From positions 3,472,001 through 3,536,000 of the forward strand of contig NC_013131.1 of the NCBI RefSeq assembly GCF_000024025.1: DNA of 64,000 nt, read 5' to 3'. This DNA is from Catenulispora acidiphila DSM 44928. GTDB lineage: Bacteria > Actinomycetota > Actinomycetes > Streptomycetales > Catenulisporaceae. Below, piece by piece: positions 45,259 through 54,165 of this stretch (the first letter of the stretch is position 1; every line of letters begins with the position of its first letter). Under the pieces are notes generated by a model. The model was given only the letters and a program-made list of their open reading frames with translations. It was not told the origin of the DNA and searched no databases. The position numbers and the translations under genes are program-made.

Positions 45259-46257
45259 ATGGCCACGACGGTCGTCTTCCACGAGTACGGCGGTCCCGAA
45301 GTCCTGCGGCTGGTCGACGTGCCGGTCGGCGAACCGGGCCCGGGGGAGATCCGCGTCCGCGTCCAGGCGATCGGGCTGAACCGCGCCGAGTCACTGTTCC
45401 GCGCCGGGATCTACATCGAGCAGGCGCGCAGCTTTCCCGCGCGGCTCGGCGGCGAGTGCGCCGGCGTCGTCGAGGCCGTCGGACCCGGCGTGACCGGCTT
45501 CGCGCCGGGCGAGGAGATCAGCACCGTGCCGCAGTTCTCCTACAACGACTACGCCGTCTACGCCGAGCAGGCGATCGTGCCGGTCTCAGCCGTCGTACAC
45601 CGCCCGCACGGGCTCGACGCCGTCGGCGCCGCCGCGGTCTGGATGCCCTACCTCACCGCCTACAGCGCCCTGGCCGACACCGTCGGCGCGCGCCCCGGCG
45701 ACACCGTCGCCCTGAACGCCGCCTCCAGCAGCGCCGGCCTGGCCCTCATCGACGTCGCCAACCACCTCGGCCTGCGCCCGATCGCCCTGACCCGGACCGC
45801 CGAGAAGAAGGACGCGCTGCTCAAGCACGGCGCCGCCGAGGTCGTCGTCACCGACCACGAGAACCAGCTGGACCGGCTCCTGCGCGCCACCGGCGGCCGC
45901 GGCGTGGAGCTGGTGATGGACGCGGTCGCCGGTCCCGGCGTCACGGACCTGGCACGCGCCGTCGCCCCCGGCGGCACGCTGCTCGTCTACGGCGGGCTCA
46001 GCGGACAGCCGACGCCCTACCCGGGCCTGACCCTCGGGCTGCCCGCGCTGAACATGCGCAGCTTCACCGTCCTGGAGACCACGCGCGATCCCGAACGCCT
46101 GCGGCGCGCCGTGGCGTTCGTGGCCGCCGGGGTGCGCTCCGGCGCGTTCCGCCCGGTCGTCGACCGCACCCTGGACCTGGCCGACATCGCCGAGGCCCAT
46201 TGGTACCTGGAGTCCAACGCACAGGTCGGGAAGATCGTGGTCACCGTCGGCGGATAA
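45259..46257 (+). CDS. Quinone oxidoreductase-type MDR dehydrogenase
   Basis: 332 residues of the medium-chain dehydrogenase superfamily without catalytic-zinc ligands: GroES-like part with GPGEIRVRVQAIGLNRAESLFRAG and GGECAGVVEAVGPGV, then a Rossmann domain (NAASSSAGLALIDVANHLG) for NAD(P)H. Substrate unknown, probably a quinone or enal. AAAGGGG precedes ATG 45259. The aminotransferase gene begins 10 bases after its stop, so they form an operon. Confidence 0.9.
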   Translation: MATTVVFHEYGGPEVLRLVDVPVGEPGPGEIRVRVQAIGLNRAESLFRAGIYIEQARSFPARLGGECAGVVEAVGPGVTGFAPGEEISTVPQFSYNDYAVYAEQAIVPVSAVVHRPHGLDAVGAAAVWMPYLTAYSALADTVGARPGDTVALNAASSSAGLALIDVANHLGLRPIALTRTAEKKDALLKHGAAEVVVTDHENQLDRLLRATGGRGVELVMDAVAGPGVTDLARAVAPGGTLLVYGGLSGQPTPYPGLTLGLPALNMRSFTVLETTRDPERLRRAVAFVAAGVRSGAFRPVVDRTLDLADIAEAHWYLESNAQVGKIVVTVGG

Positions 46258-46267
46258 TCTCAGAGGC

Positions 46268-47464
46268 ATGATCGATATGACCAAGGTCCTGACGGACACC
46301 CCGGGGGCGGCGAAGCGGGTCTTCCTGAACAGCGCCGGCAGCTCGCTCATGCCCACGCCGGTCCTGGAGGAGGTGCTCGGCCACCTGCGCCGCGAGACCG
46401 AGATCGGCGGCTACGAGGCCGCCGACGAACGCGAGGCCGACCTCGAGGCCGGCTACGGCGTGTTCGCCGAACTGCTCGGCTGCCGCCCCGACCAGGTCGC
46501 CTTCACCGACAGCGCGACCCGCTCCTGGCTGGCCGCCCTGGACGCGGTCCCGCTGGGCGCCGGCGACCGCGTCCTGGTCGGCGAGGTCGAATACGGCGGC
46601 AACGCCATCGCGCTGCTGATGCGCGCCCAGGCCGTCGGCGCCTCGGTCGAGGTCGTGCCCAGCGATGCCGACGGCACGTTCGCCGCCGACGCCCTGGCCG
46701 CGATGCTCGACGAGCGCGTGAAGCTGGTCTCGGTCGTGCAGGTCCCGACCAACGGCGGCGTGGTCGCCGACGTGCGCCGCATCAGCGACGCCGTGCACGC
46801 CGCCACCGGCGCCCTGGTCCTGCTCGACGCCTGCCAGGCGGTCGGCCAGCTGGCCGTGGACGCCGAGGCCCTGGACGCCGACATCCTCACCGGCACCGGC
46901 CGCAAGTGGCTGCGCGCCCCCCGAGGCACCGGCTTCCTGGTCGTGCGCGACCGCGCGAAGGCGATCCTGCGGCCCGCACTCGCCGACCTGCAAGGCGGCA
47001 CCTGGACCGGCGCCGACCGCTACCTCCTGCGCGACGACGCGCGGGTGTACGAGCTCTGGGAGTGCGACAACGCCGGCCGCCTCGGCCTGACCGCCGCCGC
47101 ACGCTACCTGCTGGACCTCGGCCTCGACGCGGTGGAGCAGGAAGTCACCCGCCGCGCCGAGTACCTGCGCACGGCCCTGGCCGCGATCCCCGGCGTCACA
47201 GTCCGCGACCTGGGCGCGCGCAAAAGCGGCCTGGTCACCTTCGACGTCGCGGGGCTCGCCGCCGGCGAGGTCCAGGCGGCGCTCGCGCGCCAGGACATCG
47301 CGGTCAGCATCACCCGCCGGTCCTCGACCTTCCACGACATGGCGCGCCGCGGACTGACCGAGCTGGTGCGCGCCTCGCCGCACTACTTCGTGACCGAGCC
47401 GCAGCTCGACGCGGCCGCCGAGGCGGTCGCCGAGCTGGCCCGGGCGGCGGGCGCGCGGTCCTGA
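46268..47464 (+). CDS. Class V aminotransferase-fold PLP enzyme
   Basis: 398 residues. Fold-type I motifs: VFLNSAGSSLMP at the start, LVLLDACQAVGQLAVD with the PLP-ring Asp, and GTGRKWLRAPRGTGFLVV with the Schiff-base Lys. Related to cysteine desulfurase/EgtE-like enzymes; whether it is a lyase or transaminase cannot be told. Second gene of the operon with the MDR dehydrogenase. Confidence 0.9.
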   Translation: MIDMTKVLTDTPGAAKRVFLNSAGSSLMPTPVLEEVLGHLRRETEIGGYEAADEREADLEAGYGVFAELLGCRPDQVAFTDSATRSWLAALDAVPLGAGDRVLVGEVEYGGNAIALLMRAQAVGASVEVVPSDADGTFAADALAAMLDERVKLVSVVQVPTNGGVVADVRRISDAVHAATGALVLLDACQAVGQLAVDAEALDADILTGTGRKWLRAPRGTGFLVVRDRAKAILRPALADLQGGTWTGADRYLLRDDARVYELWECDNAGRLGLTAAARYLLDLGLDAVEQEVTRRAEYLRTALAAIPGVTVRDLGARKSGLVTFDVAGLAAGEVQAALARQDIAVSITRRSSTFHDMARRGLTELVRASPHYFVTEPQLDAAAEAVAELARAAGARS

Positions 47465-47471
47465 GCCCAGG

Positions 47472-47507
47472 GTTCTGAGCTTGCCGTGATCGCGGCAAGC
47501 TCAGAAC
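47472..47507. terminator. Bidirectional terminator
   Basis: 15-bp perfect stem GTTCTGAGCTTGCCG / CGGCAAGCTCAGAAC with a six-base loop between convergent genes. Confidence 0.8.
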
Positions 47508-47519
47508 ACCCGGTCCGGA

Positions 47520-48620
47520 TCAGGAAACCATCACGTCCGTCGTCCACTGCTTCTCGTCGGGACCGAGCAGGGTGACCATCTTCAGCAGACCCTTCAGCCC
47601 GCCGACCTCGGCGAGTCCCCGGGAGCCGCTCCCGCCTTGCACGCAGACGTCCAATCCCCCCGATGTCGCGCACTCGGTGCCCTTGGCGACCGGTGCCGTC
47701 TTCTCCGACAGCGTGCCGTGCAGACCGACCTCGAGCGAGGTGGGGTTCGGGCCGCTGTAGTCGAAGATCAGCAGGACGCTCCACGTTCCCGGTGCTCCCA
47801 GCCCGGCCATGCTGGGGCGCCACAGAAACCCCGTTTCGGGCTTGAAGCCGTCGGGAAGTCCCGTGATGCGCAGGGGCAACGGGATCTGTGCCGGAGCGTC
47901 CGTCACCTCCGTCGCCATGTGGACGAGGTCCTGCTGCCATTGCGCTGACGCCGGGACGGAGGTCGGCGCGGCGTGGCCGGGCGGGGACACGGTCACAGTC
48001 CCAGGCGCGCCGCTGATCTTGGTGAAGCTGTACACGCCGCCCCAGTTGACGCTCCACGCCATCTCGGCCCAGCGGCCGTCCTTGGCCGGGAACCGCAGCT
48101 GGAAATCACCCATGAGCCCGCCGCCCTCGGATTGGGTGACCCAGTACGCCTTGCGCCCGTCGTCCAGGTGCACCGGGATCGAGCGCTCATTGCCGTTCAG
48201 TGTGCTGAGACCGTCGTCGGAAAGCAGCATGAGATCGACGCGCGGAGCTCCGTCCGGGGTCTTGTTCCCCTCGGCGACCGCCTCGGTGCCGACGCCGCCG
48301 GCCGTGGAGATGTAGCTCACGTTCGGCAGCGACGCGGGCAGCCACCCGAAGTCGACCCTCTTGGCCAGCGGATCGGCGCCGATGCCGGCGGCGGGCCTGG
48401 CCGGCAGCGGCGCCCCCGGCGCGAACGCCGCCACGATGCCGAAGACCGCCGCCACCGCGAGCGTCCCGGTGCCGCCGACCGCCGTGGTCCGCCGGGCCAA
48501 AACCCGGCGGCGTCCGGCGGCGGCGGTCCGCACTGGGTCGAACGGGCTCGCCGGCGCCGGTCCCTCGGTCAGGTCCGCCAGCCGCGAGCGCAGGCCGCTG
48601 AAGTCGTTCTCGGTGCTCAC
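47520..48620 (-). CDS. Membrane protein paired with SigE-type sigma factor (CU044_5270-like)
   Basis: 366 residues: cytoplasmic N-terminus (about 45), one membrane helix (GTGTLAVAAVFGIVAAFAPGA), and a large extracytoplasmic beta-rich domain with one Cys pair (TECAT, DVCVQ). Proteins of this layout commonly follow SigE-family sigma genes in actinomycetes and are candidates for anti-sigma or sensing partners. GTG 48620 overlaps the sigma stop in GTGA, so translation is coupled. Confidence 0.8.
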   Translation of the reverse strand: MSTENDFSGLRSRLADLTEGPAPASPFDPVRTAAAGRRRVLARRTTAVGGTGTLAVAAVFGIVAAFAPGAPLPARPAAGIGADPLAKRVDFGWLPASLPNVSYISTAGGVGTEAVAEGNKTPDGAPRVDLMLLSDDGLSTLNGNERSIPVHLDDGRKAYWVTQSEGGGLMGDFQLRFPAKDGRWAEMAWSVNWGGVYSFTKISGAPGTVTVSPPGHAAPTSVPASAQWQQDLVHMATEVTDAPAQIPLPLRITGLPDGFKPETGFLWRPSMAGLGAPGTWSVLLIFDYSGPNPTSLEVGLHGTLSEKTAPVAKGTECATSGGLDVCVQGGSGSRGLAEVGGLKGLLKMVTLLGPDEKQWTTDVMVS

Positions 48621-49154
48621 AGTCCATGCCCTTCCGTGGTGTCGGCACCCGCTGATTCCAACCTGACCCGCAGCGATCGCAGGCCTCTGAAGGTCTGGCT
48701 CTTGACGTTGCCGGCCGAGCAGCCGAGGATCTCAGCGGTCTGATCCACCGACAGGTCGCAGTAGTAGCGCAGCACCACCGCCGCGCTGCCTCGGCGGCAG
48801 CGCGGCGAGCGCGGTGCGCAGGTCCAGCGCCGCGTCCAGGTCCAGCGCGGTGGGGGAGCGGGCGTCGGCCAGCACCTCCGGGTCCGGCTCGCGGCCGTGG
48901 CTGACGACGCGCTGCCACCAGGGTCCGCGCTGCTCGGCCAGGAACATGTTGATCAGCGTCCGCCGCGCGTAGCCGTCGACGTTCTCCACGTGCCCGGCCC
49001 GGTGCCACCCGGTGTAGAGCTTGAGCATGCTGGCCTGCACCAGATCGTCGGCCCGATGCCAGTCCCCGCACAGCAGGTACGCCACCTTGCGCAGCCATGG
49101 AGCCCGTGCCCTGGCGAATTCAGTGAACTCGGCGTCGCGCGCCAGTTCTCCCAC
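48617..49154 (-). pseudogene. SigE-family ECF sigma factor with a two-base frameshift
   Basis: From ATG 49154 the frame reads a normal sigma region 2 (FARARAPWLRKVAYLLCGDWHRADDLVQ, LYTGWHR, YARRTLINMFLAEQRG) up to ALAALPPRQR near 48790, then breaks into GGGAALLLRP. Two bases (GC) appear missing in the CGCGG run; in the shifted frame region 4 continues as VVLRYYCDLSVDQTAEIL, GCSAGNVKSQTFRGL and ends at 48617, overlapping the next start. So the gene is either a recent pseudogene or the assembly has a GC-slip error. The rest of the reading is intact. Confidence 0.85.
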
Positions 49155-49307
49155 AGCCGTCCACCCCTTCTGATGGCAGCGCCGGAGGACGCTGCCGGTT
49201 CACTAATGCGCGGGACGCGGTGCGGGGTTGCATGATGGCGAGGCGCTCTTCACAGCAGTCTTCGCAGCAGTCTTCATAGTCCTCGCGGCGGTTGTACGCT
49301 GACGTCT

Positions 49308-49607
49308 GTGACACACCGAGGAGCGACCGCCGCGAGCCTGCTCGCCGCCGTCGTCACGCTCCTGGCGGTGGTCGGTGGGCAGAACACCGCGGTGCTCGTC
49401 GCATCGGCGACCGCCTTGGCGCTGCTCGCTGCCACATTGCGCCGCAGCGCCTTCGCGGTGCTGATGGCGGGGACCACCGTGGCCGCGCAGACTGCCGCCG
49501 CCGCGCGTTCCCTGTTGCGCGACACCGCGTATCTGCCGCAACGCGATCCCGACGCGGCCGGCAGGCCTCATCCTCGAGCGCCCGGATCGAACCCCGCGAC
49601 CGTCTGA
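49308..49607 (+). CDS. DUF6412-type small membrane protein
   Basis: 99 residues with two hydrophobic segments (TAASLLAAVVTLLAVVGG and AVLVASATALALLAATL) and a basic, Pro-rich tail (LPQRDPDAAGRPHPRAPG). Members regularly precede a YidC-like gene in actinomycetes, as here (135-bp gap). GTG 49308 lacks a ribosome site; a TACGCT hexamer a few bases upstream fits leaderless transcription. Function unknown. Confidence 0.75.
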   Translation: MTHRGATAASLLAAVVTLLAVVGGQNTAVLVASATALALLAATLRRSAFAVLMAGTTVAAQTAAAARSLLRDTAYLPQRDPDAAGRPHPRAPGSNPATV

Positions 49608-49742
49608 CCGGCTGTCGGTTCACCGCTGCTGACGCCCTGCGTCGAGGCTTCTAGACTTCTCCGCCGCTGACCCGCCGCCGACTCCGACGGTCCATCTCGC
49701 CGATCTCACCCGTCCGCAGATGCCCCGAAGGGTTCCTCCGCC

Positions 49743-50474
49743 ATGCCGTTCTCCTCCCTGCTCACCCCTGCCATCGTCGCGGCGTACCACGCCGTCACCG
49801 GGCTGTCCGTCCTGCTCGTCCCCGTGCTCGGCGGGCTCGGACCCGCCGTCGCGATCGTCATGTTCACCGCCGCCGTCCGGCTGTGCCTGCATCCGCTGAA
49901 CCGCGCGCAGATGAACAGCCAGCTGGCTTCCCAGGAGCAGCGCACCGCACTGGCGCCGGCCGTCCAGAAGCTCCAGCGCAAGTACAAGAAGGACCCGGCG
50001 CGCGCTCAGCGCGAGACTCTCGAGCTGTACCGGGCCAACGGCGTGAAGCTGGCGCCCGGCATCGGCTTGGGACTGGTGCAGATCCCCGTGTTCTTCGTGG
50101 TGTACCGGCTCTTCGTCTCGCCGACCATCGGCGGGCACCACAACGGGCTGCTCAGCGACCAGCTGTTCGGCGTCGGGCTCGGCTCGCACTTCCGCGACGC
50201 CTTCAGCGGGTCCTCGGCGCTGCTCGGCCACGTCGCGGTGTTCGCGGTGCTGATCGCGGCGCTCGCCGTCCTCGCGACGTGGTCCTCGCGGCGGATGCGG
50301 GCCGGCGCTGCCGCGACCGCGAAACTCATGGCCCTGATGCCGTACCTCACGGTCCTCAGTGCCGTCGTGTTGCCACTGGCCAGCGGCCTCTACGCCGCGA
50401 CCACGACGCTGTGGACGCTCGTGGAACGCCGCCGCATGACCGTCCCGGCTGCCCCGGCTGCCCCGGCGGCTTAG
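49743..50474 (+). CDS. YidC/Oxa1-family membrane protein insertase (accessory paralog)
   Basis: 243 residues with about five helices. The core is typical: VAIVMFTAAVRLCLHPLNRAQMNSQ with the conserved Arg in helix 1, then LAPAVQKLQRKYKKDP and ETLELYRANGVKLAPGIG. Shorter than the housekeeping copy, it probably inserts particular membrane proteins. Preceded by the DUF6412 gene. Confidence 0.9.
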   Translation: MPFSSLLTPAIVAAYHAVTGLSVLLVPVLGGLGPAVAIVMFTAAVRLCLHPLNRAQMNSQLASQEQRTALAPAVQKLQRKYKKDPARAQRETLELYRANGVKLAPGIGLGLVQIPVFFVVYRLFVSPTIGGHHNGLLSDQLFGVGLGSHFRDAFSGSSALLGHVAVFAVLIAALAVLATWSSRRMRAGAAATAKLMALMPYLTVLSAVVLPLASGLYAATTTLWTLVERRRMTVPAAPAAPAA

Positions 50475-50487
50475 GCGGCTCAGTCCA

Positions 50488-50985
50488 TCAGTCCTGAATG
50501 ACCCACTGCGAGCCGTCGATCAGCTCGCGGACCACGTCCAGCTGACCGGCGTGCGTGGCGGTCTCGGTGATGTGGTGCAGCACGATCTGCCGCACCGACT
50601 CCAGCCGCCACGTACCGAACACGTACTCCGGCCACCACGTCGGCGCGGCGTCCAGGTCGCACTCGCCCAGCACGGCATCGGCGAGTGCGGCCTCGGCGCG
50701 GTAGCGCGCGAAGACCTCCTCGGACGGCAGGTCCGCGTCGCGCTTCCAGCCGTTCGGCTCCCGGCGCTCCACGGCGGCGATGACCTCCTCGTCCTGCGCG
50801 ATGACGCCCCGGAACCAGAACTGCTCGTCGTCATAGGTCAGGTGGCTCACCAACGCCAGGCAGTTCCAGCCGGAGGGCAGGATCGGGCGCCGCAGCGTCT
50901 CCTCGTCCAGACCCTCCAGGGCGCCGAGGACATGGCCGCGCTGCTGTTGCAGGTACCGGAGGAGGTTCGCGCGCTCGTCGGTCAT
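50488..50985 (-). CDS. DinB/DUF664-family protein
   Basis: 165 residues, four-helix DinB fold: LLRYLQQQRGHVLGALEGLDEETL, GWNCLALVSHLTYDDEQFWFRG and IVLHHITETATHAGQLDVVRELIDG, which supply three His metal ligands. Related enzymes use mycothiol or bacillithiol; the substrate is unknown. ATG 50985 chosen because earlier residues do not match. It is divergent from the zinc importer. Confidence 0.88.
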   Translation of the reverse strand: MTDERANLLRYLQQQRGHVLGALEGLDEETLRRPILPSGWNCLALVSHLTYDDEQFWFRGVIAQDEEVIAAVERREPNGWKRDADLPSEEVFARYRAEAALADAVLGECDLDAAPTWWPEYVFGTWRLESVRQIVLHHITETATHAGQLDVVRELIDGSQWVIQD

Positions 50986-51066
50986 GCGGCGAACTCTAGA
51001 ACAGCCCGGTGACACCCCCGACGCACCCCCGACGCAGTCCGGCGGCGGCACAGCGTCCTTGCCAAA

Positions 51067-51117
51067 TGGAAACGATTTTCATATGCTCGAAGCGTCAGGA
51101 GTTGAAAACGGTTTTCA
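51067..51117 (+). promoter_or_regulatory. Two Zur-type boxes
   Basis: TGGAAACGATTTTCA (51067-51081) and TGAAAACGGTTTTCA (51103-51117) fit the TGAAAATNATTTTCA-like consensus of actinomycete Zur. They lie 20-70 bases before the importer start, so the operon should be repressed when zinc is sufficient. Confidence 0.75.
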
Positions 51118-51136
51118 TCATCGGCAGGGGGTTCCC

Positions 51137-52099
51137 GTGATCGGGAGCAGGGGCAGGAGCAGGAAGCACGTGGCCGGTGGGATCGCGGCGCTCGCGGTGG
51201 GGGCGGCGCTGACCGCGGGCTGTTCGACCAAGCCGGCGACCGCTCCGGTCGGGGCGAGCGCCCCGGGCGGAGCGACCACGAAGATCGCAGTCGTCGCCGC
51301 GGAGAACTTCTGGGGCTCGATCGCCTTGCAACTCGGCGGGACGCACGTCACCGCGGCGTCGATCATCTCCAACCCGGACACCGACCCGCACTCCTACGAG
51401 GCGACCCCCAACGACGCCAAGCTCATCGCCCGCGCGCGGCTGTTCATCCAGAACGGCATCGGCTACGACACCTCCTGGGCGCCCAAACTGGTCTCCGCCA
51501 ACCCCGCCTCCGGCCGCGACGTCCTGACCGTCGGCGACGTCGTCGGCCTCAAGGACGGCGACAACCCGCACCAGTGGTACTCCCACGACAGCGTCGACAA
51601 GGTCATCGACGCGATCACCGCCGAGTACAAGAAACTCGACCCCGCCGACGCCGCCTACTTCGACACCCAGAAGCAGACCTTCGAGACCACCACGCTGGCG
51701 CCCTACAACCAGCTGGAGTCCGACATCAAGGCGACGTACGCCGGGACCCCCATCGGCGCCTCCGAATCGATCGTCTCCCCGCTGGCCGACACCCTCGGGC
51801 TGAAGATGGCGACGCCGTACTCCTTCCTGAAGGACATCTCCGAGGGCAACGATCCCTCGGTCGCTGACAAGACCGCGATCGACAGCCAGATCAAGGGCAA
51901 GCAGATCAAGGTCTACGTCTACAACTCCCAGAACTCCACTCCTGACATCGCCGCGCAGGTCGCCGAGGCCAAGGCCGCCGGCATCCCGGTGACGACCGTG
52001 ACCGAGACGCTGGCACCGGCAGGAGCCACCTTCCAGGACTGGATGGTCGCCGAGCTTCAAGGGCTGAAGTCGGCGCTGGCACAGGCGACAGGGCACTGA
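51137..52099 (+). CDS. znuA: Zinc-type ABC transporter substrate-binding lipoprotein
   Basis: 320 residues, cluster A-I (ZnuA/TroA) family. Lipobox LTAGCS at about residue 31. Metal ligands are visible as DPHSYEAT, NPHQWYSHD and the Asp/Glu region near SEGNDPS; the domain-linking helix is KVIDAITAEYKKLDPADAAYFD. No His-rich loop. GTG 51137 with AGGGGG upstream was chosen because it gives a correct signal; upstream in-frame sequence holds the Zur boxes. First gene of the importer operon. Confidence 0.88.
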   Translation: MIGSRGRSRKHVAGGIAALAVGAALTAGCSTKPATAPVGASAPGGATTKIAVVAAENFWGSIALQLGGTHVTAASIISNPDTDPHSYEATPNDAKLIARARLFIQNGIGYDTSWAPKLVSANPASGRDVLTVGDVVGLKDGDNPHQWYSHDSVDKVIDAITAEYKKLDPADAAYFDTQKQTFETTTLAPYNQLESDIKATYAGTPIGASESIVSPLADTLGLKMATPYSFLKDISEGNDPSVADKTAIDSQIKGKQIKVYVYNSQNSTPDIAAQVAEAKAAGIPVTTVTETLAPAGATFQDWMVAELQGLKSALAQATGH

Positions 52100-52191
52100 T
52101 GAGCAAGCTGCGAGGCTTCGGCGGCGGCCTCCAGGAAAAGACGCGGGCAATGAACGGCGTCGGCGTCGGTGGCGTTGGCAGCCGTGGCTGA
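52099..52191 (+). CDS. Possible 30-residue peptide (weak)
   Basis: ATG overlaps the importer-protein stop (TGATG) and the frame ends 17 bases before the ATPase start. The product is Gly-rich (GVGVGGVGSRG at the end) and has no recognised relatives. It may only reflect translational coupling. Confidence 0.2.
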   Translation: MSKLRGFGGGLQEKTRAMNGVGVGGVGSRG

Positions 52192-52208
52192 ACAGGACGG
52201 TGGAAGTG

Positions 52209-53261
52209 ATGGCAGTGGACACGGATTCTGAGGCGGCGGTCGGGGCAGTCGCTGCGGTCGCGGCGGGTGCGGCAGTCGCTGCGGGCGCACATCCCGCAGG
52301 CGCCGCAACGCTCGACAGCACGGACCGCCGGTGCAATGCGGGCAACGACCCGGTGGCGGTCGTGGAGCTCATCGGCGCCTCAGCCGCGGTGGCGGGGCGC
52401 ACCCTGTGGGGCGGCGTCAACCTGACTGTCGAGTGCGGCGAGTTCGTGGCCGTCCTAGGTCCGAACGGCGTCGGAAAGTCCACGCTCATCAAGGTTCTGC
52501 TCGGCGTCCTGCCCGCCGCCGCCGGCGAGGTGCGCGTCCTGGGCCGGCGTCCCGGAGCCGCCGGCGCGCAGATCGGCTACCTGCCGCAACGCCGCTCCTT
52601 CGACGCCTCCTTGCGCATCCGCGGCGTCGACGTCGTCCGCCTCGGCCTGGACGGCGACCGCTGGGGCATCCCGCTTCCCGGAACCCGCCGCTTCAACGCC
52701 CGCCGCCGCGCCGAACAGGACCGCGTCGAGGAGGTCATCGACCTGGTCGGCGCCTCCGCCTACGCGCACCGGGCGATCGGCGAGTGCTCCGGCGGCGAAC
52801 AGCAGCGCCTGCTCATCGCGCAGGCTCTGGTCCGCCGTCCCCGGCTGCTGGTCCTGGACGAGCCGCTGGACTCCCTGGACCTGCCGAATCAGGCCTCTGT
52901 CGCGGCGCTCATCGGGCGGATCTCGCGTTCGGAGGACGTCGCCGTGGTGATGGTCGCGCACGACGTGAACCCGATCCTGCCCTACCTCGACCGGGTCGTG
53001 TACCTGGCCGACGGCGGCGCGGCCTCCGGCACTCCGGAGGAGGTCATCACCACCGAGACGCTGTCGAACCTGTTCGGCACGCCGGTCGAGGTGCTGCGCG
53101 CCTCCGACGGCCGGCTCGTCGTGGTCGGCGGTCCCGAGGCTCCGGTTCTACACTCCGACCGACACACCGCTGCCGCTGTCGCTGCCCCTCCCGCTCCCAT
53201 TGCCGCTCAGCGCCTCGCCGGCCGCCGCCCGAACGGCTCGGAGGCCGATCGTGCCCACTGA
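52209..53261 (+). CDS. znuC: Zinc-type ABC transporter ATP-binding protein
   Basis: 350 residues. Walker A GPNGVGKSTLIK near residue 93, Q-loop GYLPQRRSFD, signature CSGGEQQRLLIAQAL, Walker B LLVLDEPLDSLD, and His switch VAHDVNP. There is an unusual Ala/Gly-rich N-terminal extension of about 55 residues and a 50-residue Ala/Pro-rich tail, both low-complexity. ATG 52209 after GGTGGA. The gene overlaps the next by 11 bases. Confidence 0.88.
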   Translation: MAVDTDSEAAVGAVAAVAAGAAVAAGAHPAGAATLDSTDRRCNAGNDPVAVVELIGASAAVAGRTLWGGVNLTVECGEFVAVLGPNGVGKSTLIKVLLGVLPAAAGEVRVLGRRPGAAGAQIGYLPQRRSFDASLRIRGVDVVRLGLDGDRWGIPLPGTRRFNARRRAEQDRVEEVIDLVGASAYAHRAIGECSGGEQQRLLIAQALVRRPRLLVLDEPLDSLDLPNQASVAALIGRISRSEDVAVVMVAHDVNPILPYLDRVVYLADGGAASGTPEEVITTETLSNLFGTPVEVLRASDGRLVVVGGPEAPVLHSDRHTAAAVAAPPAPIAAQRLAGRRPNGSEADRAH

Positions 53262-54165
53262 CTCCGGACTGTCCTGGAACCCCGTCACCGACATCGACCA
53301 GATGTGGCAGCTGGACTCGATGGTCAGCGCCTACCGCGCCGGCACGATCGTCGCCGTCCTGGCGGCCGTCGTCGGCTGGTTCATGGTGCTGCGGCGGCAG
53401 ACGTTCGCCGGGCACACGGTCGCCCTGGCCGGGTTCCCCGGCGCTGCGGCGGCTGTCTTTCTCGGTGTCAGCGCGTCGTGGGGTTACTTCGGGTTCTGCA
53501 TCGGCGCCGGCGCGGTCATCGCGGCGTTGGCGCGCAACGGCAAGGGCGGTATGGCCGAGGAGTCCGCGCTCACCGGGATCGTGCAGTCCTTCACGCTGGC
53601 GTGCGGGATGCTGTTTGTCGCGCTGTACAAGGGATTCCTCAACGGTGTGAATTCCCTGCTGTTCGGCAGCTTCCTCGGCGTCACCTCCGGGGACATCGCA
53701 GTGCTGGCGGCGGTCGCCGCCGTGGTGCTGATCGTCATGGCCCTGATCGGACGGCCGCTGCTGTTCGCCTCGGTCGATCCGTCGGTCGCCGACGCCCGGG
53801 GTGTTCCGTCGCGGATGTTGGGCGTGCTGTTCCTGGTCGTGTTGGGCGCCACGACCGCCGAGGTATCGCAGATCACTGGTTCGTTGCTGGTGTTCGCGCT
53901 GTTGGTGATGCCCGCCGCGACGGCGCAGCGCGTCACCGCACGCCCCGCGCTGAGCCTGGTCCTGTCGGTGCTGTTCGCGCTGGCGGTGACGTGGTTCGGG
54001 CTCGGGGCGGCGTACTTCTCGCCGTATCCGATCGGGTTCTGGATCACCACGTTCGCGTTCGGTTGCTACCTGCTGGCGAACGTCTACGGATTCTTTGCGC
54101 GGCGGCGCGGAACTGGCCGCCGCCGCGTTGCGGAAGTAGCGATGACAGTCTTGGGGGCGTCATGA
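53251..54165 (+). CDS. znuB: Zinc-type ABC transporter permease (first)
   Basis: 304 residues, eight or nine helices of the ABC-3 permease family: RQTFAGHTVALAGFPGAAAAVFLG near the start, GSFLGVTSGDIAVLAAVA and DPSVADARGVPSRMLGVLFLVVLG further on. GTG 53251 has GGAGG at good spacing and lies inside the ATPase gene end. It overlaps the next permease gene by ATGA. Confidence 0.88.
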   Translation: MPTDSGLSWNPVTDIDQMWQLDSMVSAYRAGTIVAVLAAVVGWFMVLRRQTFAGHTVALAGFPGAAAAVFLGVSASWGYFGFCIGAGAVIAALARNGKGGMAEESALTGIVQSFTLACGMLFVALYKGFLNGVNSLLFGSFLGVTSGDIAVLAAVAAVVLIVMALIGRPLLFASVDPSVADARGVPSRMLGVLFLVVLGATTAEVSQITGSLLVFALLVMPAATAQRVTARPALSLVLSVLFALAVTWFGLGAAYFSPYPIGFWITTFAFGCYLLANVYGFFARRRGTGRRRVAEVAMTVLGAS

